From an uncultured Pseudomonadales bacterium (GTDB taxonomy: Bacteria > Pseudomonadota > Gammaproteobacteria > Pseudomonadales > Pseudohongiellaceae), in contig CAMYOK010000007.1 of assembly GCA_947259995.1 (NCBI GenBank), forward strand, positions 124,001-188,000: 64,000 bases of DNA, read 5' to 3'. The position numbers and the translations under genes were made by a program. Below, piece after piece: positions 57,088 through 64,000 of this stretch. Within the stretch, counting starts at the first letter, position 1. Every line of letters begins with the position of its first letter. The notes under the pieces are model-generated. The model saw only the letters and a list, made by a program, of their open reading frames with translations. It was not told the origin of the DNA and searched no databases.

Positions 57088-58777
57088 AACCTGGCCGGGA
57101 TTTGGAAATGGTTAAACTGAGAATAATAACAGGGATAATCCCCGCCAATACAATCATCAAGGCGGTGCTAGAGGCCTCTGCCAGGCGCTCCTGATTTGCC
57201 AACTCGTAAGTACGAATGGCTAGGGTATTAAAATTGAATGGCCGTAAGATCAAAGTAGCCGGCAACTCTTTCAAGACGTCCACGAAGACAAGTAGCGCCG
57301 CGGTTAACAAAGACCCTCTCATCACGGGAATGTGTACACGTCGCAGTATCTGCAGAGGGCGCAACCCTAATGAGCGCCCTACATCGTCCATCGTTGGTTT
57401 AATTTTACCCAATCCTGCATCGAGAGTATTCATCGACACAGGCAAAAAACGCACAAGATAAGCAAATACGACAGCCACTAGAGTGCCGCTAAACAACAGG
57501 CCAGTGCTGACATCAAAGCTCGCTCGCATCCAAGCGTCCAGCGTATTGTCAAACCATGCAAAGGGAATCAAAACTCCTACGGCGATGACGGTACCCGGAA
57601 TGGCATAACCCAAGCTCAGAACACGCACAATACTGCGCAGTATTAAGCCAGGACGTAGGCGTTTGCTATAAGTGATAAACAGGGCAAGTGCCAAAGCGAT
57701 GCCCGCGGTCACCGATGCGAGCTTTAGACTATTGCCAAAGAGGGTAAGAAAACTGGAGCGGTCCAACAGATCCCAGGTTTCAACAGCCCAAAGCGATAGC
57801 TGCACAAAGGGTATCAGGAAGCCTAACAGCACAGGTAGATAACAATAAACCATCGCACCCAAGCGTTTCCAGCCGCGCAACTCTATGCGCGGTAGTCGCG
57901 TATATTTATTGCTAGTGTGGTGGTAGCGTGCCTTGGCTCGCGACCAATGCTCGGCTAACACGAGCAATAAGATGAAGATCATCAAGACCGCCGCTAGTTG
58001 CGCGGCAGCGGTAGGACTGCCCAGACCAAACCAAGTACGGAAAATGCCAGAGGTAAATGCCGAAACCCCAAAGTACTGCACCGTACCATAGTCTGCTAAG
58101 GTCTCCATCAGGACTAATGACAGGCCAGCGATAATGGCAGGGCGCGCCAAGGGAATTGCGACGCGACTAAATGCTTTGAACGGGCTTGCTCCTAAGGTAC
58201 GTGACACTTCGAGCACGCACACCGATTGTTCGATGAATGCCGTACGCGTGAGTAGGTACACGTAGGGGTAAAGCACGAGCGAGAGCATGGTGATCGCACC
58301 GCCGACAGAGCGAATTTCTGGGAACCAATAGTCGCCATAACGCACATCGAAAGTATCTCTTATCCAGCTTTGTAAGGGGCCACCCACATCCAGCATGCCG
58401 GTATAGGTGTAAGCGATGATATAGGCAGGCATGGCGAGTGGCAGCACTAGTGCCCACTCTAGAATGCGACTGCCCGGAAACTTCGTCATCGTGACAAGCC
58501 AAGCAGGACCAATACCAAGCACGAGCACAGACAGACCCACGCCCACCATTAACAATGCCGATTGTGAGATGTAATCGCTAAGAACGGTATTCGCTAAGTG
58601 CTCCCATACCCCATCGCTACTGCTGAACACCGAGTAGAAAATAGTCAGAACAGGAATGCTGAGAACAAGACAGAGCAGCAGAATACTGAGCGTAAGGCCG
58701 TGCCCGGAGAATCGGGTCCTTAGAGACGACAAGGCCCCTTGCGGGGCCTCGGTAATAGTAGTGCTCAGTATGGGCAT
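57071..58777 (-). CDS. fbpB: Ferric iron ABC transporter permease (FbpB-like, fused double permease)
   Basis: A 568-residue permease with two homologous BPD halves, each with a cytoplasmic EAA-type loop (SRTLGASPFKAFSRVAIPLARPAI and GRSLGLRPLQILRRVHIPVMRGSL), about twelve helices in all, as in FbpB/ThiP-type permeases. The start is uncertain: ATG 58777 has no ribosome binding site, and codons about 10-16 lie in a strong hairpin (58732-58749) just after the fbpA gene. A TTG at 58732 is the only in-frame alternative before the first helix. Confidence 0.88.
   Translation of the reverse strand: MPILSTTITEAPQGALSSLRTRFSGHGLTLSILLLCLVLSIPVLTIFYSVFSSSDGVWEHLANTVLSDYISQSALLMVGVGLSVLVLGIGPAWLVTMTKFPGSRILEWALVLPLAMPAYIIAYTYTGMLDVGGPLQSWIRDTFDVRYGDYWFPEIRSVGGAITMLSLVLYPYVYLLTRTAFIEQSVCVLEVSRTLGASPFKAFSRVAIPLARPAIIAGLSLVLMETLADYGTVQYFGVSAFTSGIFRTWFGLGSPTAAAQLAAVLMIFILLLVLAEHWSRAKARYHHTSNKYTRLPRIELRGWKRLGAMVYCYLPVLLGFLIPFVQLSLWAVETWDLLDRSSFLTLFGNSLKLASVTAGIALALALFITYSKRLRPGLILRSIVRVLSLGYAIPGTVIAVGVLIPFAWFDNTLDAWMRASFDVSTGLLFSGTLVAVVFAYLVRFLPVSMNTLDAGLGKIKPTMDDVGRSLGLRPLQILRRVHIPVMRGSLLTAALLVFVDVLKELPATLILRPFNFNTLAIRTYELANQERLAEASSTALMIVLAGIIPVIILSLTISKSRPGYESST
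58732..58749 (-). promoter_or_regulatory. GNRA-tetraloop hairpin at the fbpA-fbpB junction
   Basis: On the minus strand AGGCCCC and GGGGCCT pair over a GCAA tetraloop, a very stable structure 57-74 bases after the fbpA stop. The T-run that follows is weak (TTGTCGTCT). It could attenuate transcription or protect fbpA mRNA, giving more binding protein than permease. Confidence 0.45.
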
Positions 58778-58805
58778 CGAACGGACGACTTACTCAATAA
58801 CGTGT

Positions 58806-59813
58806 TTATTTCCACCCCGCGCGGTCCATAAGACGCACAGCCTCGGCATTGTGAATGCCCAATTGATCCAAGGCTATATCATCTGCCTTAAATTCACCCC
58901 ATGACTTTAACACATCGCTCACGGGGACGTCTGCGCGCACTGGGTATTCATTATTAGTCTCAGCGTACCAATGTTGCGCTTCGTCGCTCACCAAGTACTC
59001 CATTAGGGCTACAGCTGCCTCTTTGTTTTTCGAGGCTTTAGTGACAGCAGCGCCACTGATGTTGATGTGCGCGCCATCAGTCTCTTGATCAGGCCAGAGA
59101 ACAGCAACAGATTCACCCGTTGCGCGCTCATCGGCATTGCTTGAGGTGAGAAGGCCGCCAAGATAGTAAGTGTTTACTAGCGCCAGCTTGCACTGACCGG
59201 CCTCGATCGCTGAGATTTGGTCGCGATCGCCGCCTTGTGGACTACGAGCGAAATTAGCCACCAGCCCCCGCACCCATGCTTCAGTCTGCTCAACACCATT
59301 ATGGCTTACCATAGACGCAACGAGTGACTGGTTATAGATATTAGAGGAGGAACGAACACAGACAGAATTGCGCCACATTGGATCGGCCAAATCAGCATAG
59401 CCACTGATTTGCGCAGGATCGACACGCTCCTTGTCATACACGATGACTCGTGAGCGCAAGGACATGGCGTACCAATACCCTTCAGAGTCGCGGTATTGCG
59501 CTGGAATCTCAGACTCTAACAGTGGCGAGCTAACGGCCTGCAAGACATCGGCCTCTTTGGCTCTGTGCAGACGACCAACATCGACCGTCAACAGCAAATC
59601 AGCTGGAGAATTTGCCCCTTCAAGAGACAATCGCTGGATCAGTTCATCTGCGCCGCCAGTCACCAAATTAATTGTCGTTCCAGTTTCTTGCGAATAGATG
59701 TCGAGGATAGGCTTAATCAGATTTTCCTGACGCGCCGAATAAATATTAACCTCGTCTGCTTGGGCCACTGAAACACTGATGAGGGTACCAAGGACTGTGA
59801 GAACTTTTCGCAT
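58806..59813 (-). CDS. fbpA: Ferric iron-binding periplasmic protein (FbpA/FutA-like)
   Basis: A 335-residue class II binding protein with signal peptide MRKVLTVLGTLISVSVAQA. The mature part opens with VNIYSARQENLIKPIL, the FutA/FbpA start, and has NTYYLGGLL, whose tandem tyrosines are the usual iron ligands. It would bring ferric ions to FbpBC. The ribosome binding site is AGGAG. The upstream region has a Fur-box-like sequence but no strong match. Confidence 0.9.
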   Translation of the reverse strand: MRKVLTVLGTLISVSVAQADEVNIYSARQENLIKPILDIYSQETGTTINLVTGGADELIQRLSLEGANSPADLLLTVDVGRLHRAKEADVLQAVSSPLLESEIPAQYRDSEGYWYAMSLRSRVIVYDKERVDPAQISGYADLADPMWRNSVCVRSSSNIYNQSLVASMVSHNGVEQTEAWVRGLVANFARSPQGGDRDQISAIEAGQCKLALVNTYYLGGLLTSSNADERATGESVAVLWPDQETDGAHINISGAAVTKASKNKEAAVALMEYLVSDEAQHWYAETNNEYPVRADVPVSDVLKSWGEFKADDIALDQLGIHNAEAVRLMDRAGWK

Positions 59814-59830
59814 GACGCTGCGCTCCTAAA

Positions 59831-59886
59831 AAGCTAAATGATGGGACATATCGATAGCTCAAATGATAATACATCGCATTTAGCTT
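59831..59886 (-). promoter_or_regulatory. Inverted repeat and weak Fur-like site before fbpA
   Basis: AAGCTAAATG (59831-59840) and CATTTAGCTT (59877-59886) are a perfect 10-bp inverted repeat 36 bases apart, the second arm on the minus-strand side being followed by T. Between them 59861-59881 starts AAATGATAAT and resembles half of a Fur box. The element could regulate fbpA or end the MFS transcript. Confidence 0.35.
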
Positions 59887-59933
59887 TACAATCGAAGTCA
59901 CGCGCAATTCGCTTGTCATAGCGCAAAGATTCA

Positions 59934-61253
59934 CTATTGCGGCGGCGAATCGACCTCCTCGTCCGGCTCGCCTGGCTCGTCGTACCCAAACGCCCGCTCC
60001 TGATCATGCTCGACATCTTCGCTTAACTCTTCATTACGAGGGTCTAGCTCTAAAGACATTGGGGTAGTGACGCCGGCAACAGCACGAAAGGGCTCTGTTT
60101 CATCGTGCACAGGCAATACATGCACTCGCCGACGTGCTGCAATGGCAAACGCAAACCCGCCCAAACAGATCACAGAGAAAATAAACAAACCACTCGGGCC
60201 AAACCATTGCATGAACAGGGCAGCGATAACGGAGCCAAGGGCAGAAAAGACGCCCATCGACAGCAGCATGACGCTACCCACCATGACGAAGTCTTCGGGC
60301 GCGGCACGGTCATTTGCATGAGCAAGGCTGATTGCATATTGAGTCATCACGCAGCCTCCCCAGAAGAATGCCAGCACGGCCAAACCCCAGCTGTCTAAGT
60401 CTGGAATCACCGCAAGAAGCGCCGATAAGATTAAGCCTATGATCGCGGTATAGAACAACACTAAACGCCTGTCATAGCGATCTGAGAGGCGCCCTATGGG
60501 TAACTGAAAGACCGCCCCGCCGAGCACAACCACACTGAGAAACATCGTGAGAGCTTGGGTATCGAGCCCAATCTCACGCGCATACAGCGGGCCAAGCGAC
60601 CAAAACGCCCCAGTCACCAGGCCCGTGGCGATAGCACCCGCGACCCCGACCTGTGACAAGTCCCAAACCTTGCGCAAGTCCACGCGCACTGTGTGAATCG
60701 GGGCCGGCGCTAAGGCTGTAGTGAGACACACCGGGATCAGCGCTAAGGACAGCAGCACGGCAATGACGATGAAGAGCGTCTGCCCTAGTGGGTCCGCAAG
60801 ATTGAGCATCTGCTGCCCTACCATGGTCATGCTCATGTTGATAACCACGTAAACAGACAATATGGTGCCACGAGTCTCAGATGTAGAACGCTCACTGAGC
60901 CAACTCTCAATGGTCATATAGAGGCCTGATATCGCTAAACCAACGGTAAAGCGTAGGAGCAACCAAACCAATAGCACAGGGAAGGAGTAGAACAATAAGA
61001 CCAGCGCCGAATAGCTAGTGGCAAGTATTGCAAAGCTGCGTATATGCCCCACGCGCCGCACCAACAGTGGCGTTAACAGACAACCGGACACGAAACCGAG
61101 ATAGTAAGTCGAGCCCATCATGCCGATTTGCCCGGCCGTAAAGCCGAGTAATTCCGCGCTCACGGGAAGCAGGGTCAGTTGTAGTCCATGACCAATCAAC
61201 AACAGCGCATCGGACAACAACAACGCTGCTACAGGTAATAACATTCTTCGCAT
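59934..61253 (-). CDS. Major facilitator superfamily transporter
   Basis: A 439-residue MFS protein with about twelve helices and the YfkF/UhpC-like motif A on the loop between helices 2 and 3 (GFVSGCLLTPLLVRRVGHIR). ESWLSERSTSETRGTILSVY in the N-terminal half is a feature of the YcaD-type family. The cytoplasmic C-terminus is very acidic (about 55 residues). Substrate unknown. The start is ATG 61253 or 61244; a reading from 61328 adds 25 unlikely residues. Confidence 0.87.
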   Translation of the reverse strand: MRRMLLPVAALLLSDALLLIGHGLQLTLLPVSAELLGFTAGQIGMMGSTYYLGFVSGCLLTPLLVRRVGHIRSFAILATSYSALVLLFYSFPVLLVWLLLRFTVGLAISGLYMTIESWLSERSTSETRGTILSVYVVINMSMTMVGQQMLNLADPLGQTLFIVIAVLLSLALIPVCLTTALAPAPIHTVRVDLRKVWDLSQVGVAGAIATGLVTGAFWSLGPLYAREIGLDTQALTMFLSVVVLGGAVFQLPIGRLSDRYDRRLVLFYTAIIGLILSALLAVIPDLDSWGLAVLAFFWGGCVMTQYAISLAHANDRAAPEDFVMVGSVMLLSMGVFSALGSVIAALFMQWFGPSGLFIFSVICLGGFAFAIAARRRVHVLPVHDETEPFRAVAGVTTPMSLELDPRNEELSEDVEHDQERAFGYDEPGEPDEEVDSPPQ

Positions 61254-61448
61254 TTGGTGAAGGATAGAGGAGCAACCACCGACTCTCAAGGGACAGAGCA
61301 CTTTCGCCGTGCGATAGTTGCACGTCAAGGCAAACTTCGCCCTCGACGAATGGAGCTTTTGGCCGCGACATAGCTCAATCTTTCTTTGTCACTTTGGAGT
61401 AAACTCATTAGGGCTTTCAGAATAATATGTCAGTACTCGGGGGAGTCC

Positions 61449-61964
61449 ATGATAAAAAAAATAAGCGCGTTTGCTCGCATCACAACGCTGAGCCTAACCG
61501 TCTGCCTAATGTTGGCATGCAGTGACTCAGGCACTACGCAAGTGAGTCCACTTAACACTGCCAACACCCAATACGATTTACAGCTGGATATGCAGGAGTA
61601 CATGAATCATGTGCTTGAACCTGTCGCTGACACCCTATGGGACTCCGCGGGATGGGTCGACGATATTCACACGGGCTATGAAGAGCTTTACCCAGAGACA
61701 GATGAGGAATGGTTAGCGGTTAAACATAAAGCGGCCCAACTCATTGAAGCGGGCAACTCTTTAGCGCTGCCCGGCCGCGCCGTCGATAATGACGGCTGGC
61801 TGACTTACACTAACGCCCTAAGCACTGCGGCAGCGTTCGCCTATCGCTCGGCCGAGACGCAGAACCAAGAGGATTTTTTCCAAGCTGGCGCGCAAATCTA
61901 TAGTGTATGTACCGCCTGCCATCAGACCTATAACCCCGACATTTCTCGCTTCGCTAGCGAATAA
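61449..61964 (+). CDS. Lipoprotein with a C-terminal haem c site (cytochrome c'-like)
   Basis: A 171-residue lipoprotein with lipobox LMLAC (cysteine at 24). The mature part is mainly helical and ends with a single haem-binding CTACH (154-158) 13 residues from the C-terminus. A C-terminal CxxCH on a helical bundle is the cytochrome c' / class II arrangement. It could carry electrons or bind a gas at the outer membrane. The start at 61449 follows GGGGGAG. It is followed 13 bases later by hupE. Confidence 0.85.
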   Translation: MIKKISAFARITTLSLTVCLMLACSDSGTTQVSPLNTANTQYDLQLDMQEYMNHVLEPVADTLWDSAGWVDDIHTGYEELYPETDEEWLAVKHKAAQLIEAGNSLALPGRAVDNDGWLTYTNALSTAAAFAYRSAETQNQEDFFQAGAQIYSVCTACHQTYNPDISRFASE

Positions 61965-61977
61965 TCGGGCCATAGCC

Positions 61978-62703
61978 ATGTCTTCAGTACGCGGCACAAA
62001 GCAGCACTCAGCCAATTTTCGTCTGCGCATCTTGTTCTTCGTGGTGGCGCTCTTTGCCCCGGCTGCCGTGTTAGCGCACACCATTGCAGGCACTGACGCA
62101 AACTATGTGCAGGCCATCGACGGCCCAGCAATAGCCCCGTTTCTGTATTTGGGCGCTAAACACATGGTAACGGGCTATGACCATCTGCTCTATCTTTTCG
62201 CCGTTGTATTCTTACTCTCACGGCCCTTGCAGGTATTGCAACTCGTTTCCCTATTCGCCTTAGGACACAGTATCACCCTTCTCAGTGGAGTATTGTTCAA
62301 GCTACAAGTGAACCCTTTTCTAATCGATGCCATCATTGGCTTTTCGATCGTGTATAAGACCTTCGAAAATATGGGCGGTTTTGACACGCTATCGCGATGG
62401 CACCCTAACACCAAACTCGCCGTCTTCGTTTTCGGTCTCTTTCATGGCTTAGGCCTCGCCACAAAACTACAGGCCTTCGAGCTCAGCCCCAATGGCCTGA
62501 TCGTGAATATATTGAGTTTCAATGTCGGCGTCGAAATCGGACAACTTCTGGCACTAGCTGCAATACTGCTCGTGCTCACTGTGTGGCGAACTCGCACGAA
62601 TGACTTTCAACAGGCATTCAAGATTAATACCGTCTTGATGGCCGGCGGTTTCTTATTAAGCTTTTATCAACTTAGCGCCTATTTTCTTGATACCCCTTAC
62701 TAG
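61978..62703 (+). CDS. HupE/UreJ-family membrane protein
   Basis: A 241-residue membrane protein. A hydrophobic N-terminus (about residues 15-35) looks like a signal or first helix ending in VLAHTI. The metal-transport motif H-x5-DH is present (HMVTGYDH), as are LGHSITLL, FGLFHGLGLA and FNVGVEIGQ. HupE and UreJ are secondary nickel/cobalt permeases. No hydrogenase or urease gene is nearby, so the metal is unknown. The start at 61978 is 13 bases after the cytochrome gene. Confidence 0.88.
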   Translation: MSSVRGTKQHSANFRLRILFFVVALFAPAAVLAHTIAGTDANYVQAIDGPAIAPFLYLGAKHMVTGYDHLLYLFAVVFLLSRPLQVLQLVSLFALGHSITLLSGVLFKLQVNPFLIDAIIGFSIVYKTFENMGGFDTLSRWHPNTKLAVFVFGLFHGLGLATKLQAFELSPNGLIVNILSFNVGVEIGQLLALAAILLVLTVWRTRTNDFQQAFKINTVLMAGGFLLSFYQLSAYFLDTPY

Positions 62704-62723
62704 TTTACTCACGGAGCAAGATC

Positions 62724-63281
62724 ATGGAATCTCAAGCCACTAGTCGACCCAACATTGCTATTGCCGCCAGCGTTGCGGCCAGTGGCGCTCTCATCGCTCT
62801 CTTTGTGGCAGTCCTACCTGCAGAGTTTGGCATCGACCCACTAGGTACAGGACGCGCTCTTGGCTTGCTCGATCTTGCCGATGCCAGTGCGAGCCCGTTT
62901 GAGAAGCACGAGCAGGCGCACAAGGTCGATCGTACGGAGTTCATTCTGGAACCTTTCCAGTCGGTCGAGTACAAATATTATCTGCAAGAAGGCAATACAA
63001 TGCTGTTTTCCTGGACAGCCAACGGCGATCTCGTGTTCGACATGCATGCTGACCCAGATGGGATGGTAGGGGAAGAAGGGGTCGAGAGTTACGAGCAGAC
63101 TACCGGTAGCGGCAGCGCTGGGGTGTACCATGCCAATTTTACTGGCATTCATGGGTGGTTCTGGGAAAATCAAAGCTTCGACGAGGTGACGGTCCGGCTC
63201 GAGAGCGCCGGTTTTTATGAACGCTCTGTAGTGTTTCGAGACGGGGGCAGTTTCGAGCGAGACCTAGCCCCCGTCTTCTAA
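62724..63281 (+). CDS. Membrane-anchored beta-rich protein ("transmembrane anchor" type)
   Basis: A 185-residue protein with one N-terminal helix (about 12-35) and an exported domain of beta strands (EFILEPFQSVEYKYYLQEGN; LVFDMHADPDG; FERDLAPVF). Proteins like it are often encoded next to hupE-type genes in metal-resistance regions, which suggests a shared complex. It has no enzyme motif. It has a GGAG-type ribosome binding site and lies 20 bases after hupE. Confidence 0.78.
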   Translation: MESQATSRPNIAIAASVAASGALIALFVAVLPAEFGIDPLGTGRALGLLDLADASASPFEKHEQAHKVDRTEFILEPFQSVEYKYYLQEGNTMLFSWTANGDLVFDMHADPDGMVGEEGVESYEQTTGSGSAGVYHANFTGIHGWFWENQSFDEVTVRLESAGFYERSVVFRDGGSFERDLAPVF

Positions 63282-63307
63282 TGCTTCTTTGTGAGCTCTT
63301 GCCTTGC

Positions 63308-63748
63308 TTATCGCTCGTTAGGATCCGAACCATCGGGTGGAGCGCCAGTTCCCGACGACCCCATAAACAATTTACGGCCATCAGGGAAGGTGATATCCCG
63401 ACCATTGCCTCGGCACTCGGGCGTGCATAAACGGTCTTTACTCTGATATCCCGTCACCAAGATCTCGGTTCCCAACTGTAGAGAGTTGCGATTGATCCCA
63501 CGACGCAGAAGTGTATTGGGCGTGCCGCCCTCAACCATCCAAGGTTGCTCAGTGCCATCCTCATTGGTATGCATCAAGTGGATCCAAGAATGCGGATTTA
63601 TCCACTCCACTCTAATGATAGGCCCGCGCAATGAGATCGGTAAATTAGCATCGAATTCAGCTGAAAATGCATGGTGCGCAGATGCCGACATCGAAATCGC
63701 TGCCATCCCCCCTACTAGCGCCGCCGACAGAATATATTTTCTTTTCAT
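63308..63748 (-). CDS. DUF6152-family secreted protein
   Basis: A 146-residue secreted protein. A signal peptide (to about SASA, residues 20-24) is followed by HHAFSAEFDANLPISLRG and VEWINPHSWIHL, the DUF6152 hallmarks. A C-terminal CTPECRGNGRD holds a CxxxC pair, and histidines at the mature N-terminus might bind metal. The role is unknown. It converges on the anchor gene. The ribosome binding site is GGGGAG. Confidence 0.85.
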   Translation of the reverse strand: MKRKYILSAALVGGMAAISMSASAHHAFSAEFDANLPISLRGPIIRVEWINPHSWIHLMHTNEDGTEQPWMVEGGTPNTLLRRGINRNSLQLGTEILVTGYQSKDRLCTPECRGNGRDITFPDGRKLFMGSSGTGAPPDGSDPNER

Positions 63749-63836
63749 TATTACTCCCCGTTACGTTAATTCAAAAACTCGACATCAGTTTTCATCTTGG
63801 CCGAAAGGTTCAGATGCACGTCCTTTTTCAACCCTT

Positions 63837-64000
63837 TCAAGCATTAATTTTTTCAACAAATTCGCCACACTTGAATTGAACTAGCCCAATGCCTTGTTCG
63901 AGACGATCAGAGATATTGGCGGAACGCTGCTCGGAGGCGGCTGTAGCAATGCCAGTCAAAGCTGCACACGCGTTTGAGCTCAAGATTAGCGCGGCTAGGC
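63837..64000 (-). CDS. Partial gene at the window edge, hypothetical exported protein
   Basis: The window ends inside an open frame on the minus strand; 53 residues are visible before the TGA at 63837. The visible part includes a hydrophobic stretch (LAALILSSNACAALTGIATAA) and ends LVQFKCGEFVEKINA. It may be the end of a short exported protein upstream of the DUF6152 gene. No family is recognised. Confidence 0.4.
   Translation of the reverse strand, partial: LAALILSSNACAALTGIATAASEQRSANISDRLEQGIGLVQFKCGEFVEKINA

Noticed and set aside
59861-59881. Full Fur box before fbpA
   Set aside because: Only one half resembles the consensus; kept only as a low-confidence regulatory site.

Overview
The window looks like chromosomal DNA of a marine-type gammaproteobacterium. 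Several gene blocks keep the order expected in that class: mreB-mreC-mreD-maf-rng-yhdP-nitrilase, divergent gatCAB, hemA-prfA-prmC-moeB, and TPR-lolB-ispE-tRNA-Gln-prs-rplY-pth-ychF-tRNA-Met. The PA4642-family and VF530-family genes and a Pseudomonas-like REP palindrome point the same way. A Cellvibrionales/Halieaceae or Pseudohongiella-like source is plausible, but this is inference. I see no rRNA, prophage, transposase or CRISPR array.

Layout. 1-5000: a fused FAD-oxidoreductase/SelD gene, a small exported TPR protein, and a translationally coupled pair (glutaminyl-peptide cyclotransferase and a lipoprotein aminopeptidase). 5001-9615: a TonB-dependent receptor and a membrane-anchored AraC-type regulator, separated by hairpins and a terminator. 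9618-11326: a short-chain dehydrogenase divergent from a MerR regulator, with a 19-bp-spacer MerR-type promoter, then HinT. 11323-14406: mtnA plus a fused class II aldolase/dehydrogenase, a candidate salvage route for methylthio- or deoxyribose phosphate. 14513-16710: an orphan ExbD, a TetR regulator and a DUF445 protein. 16813-26553: the cell-shape/RNase G/YhdP block. 26914-30510: gatCAB and a PA4642 protein. 30525-30683: REP repeats. 30696-36238: rhlB-like helicase, moeB, prmC, prfA, hemA. 36593-43725: outer-membrane lipoprotein sorting, isoprenoid, PRPP, translation genes and two tRNAs. 43815-43988: a long imperfect palindrome.

44070-55189 is a mixed region: an unknown membrane protein, an MHYT-PAS-GGDEF diguanylate cyclase, GFA, DUF3010, VOC and YcaQ-family genes, a two-gene osmoprotectant-type ABC system whose binding protein and permease are fused, an RNA methyltransferase, an acetyltransferase, VF530, DUF2254 and a sulfurtransferase. 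55272-61253 holds a VC0807 membrane protein, a ferric iron ABC transporter (fbpABC-like) and an MFS transporter. 61449-64000 is a poorly described cluster: a haem c lipoprotein, a HupE/UreJ metal-permease-like protein, a membrane-anchored beta-rich protein, a DUF6152 protein and the edge of another gene.

The most interesting points are two genes whose natural start appears to be a non-standard AUH codon (mreC, AUC; the DUF2254 gene, AUU after a perfect ribosome binding site), the mtnA/aldolase-dehydrogenase pair, the HupE/anchor/DUF6152 cluster, a REP copy split exactly by a 16-bp insert, and the 174-bp palindromic element with two GGA-loop hairpins. All family names come from reading the protein sequences; no database search was run.
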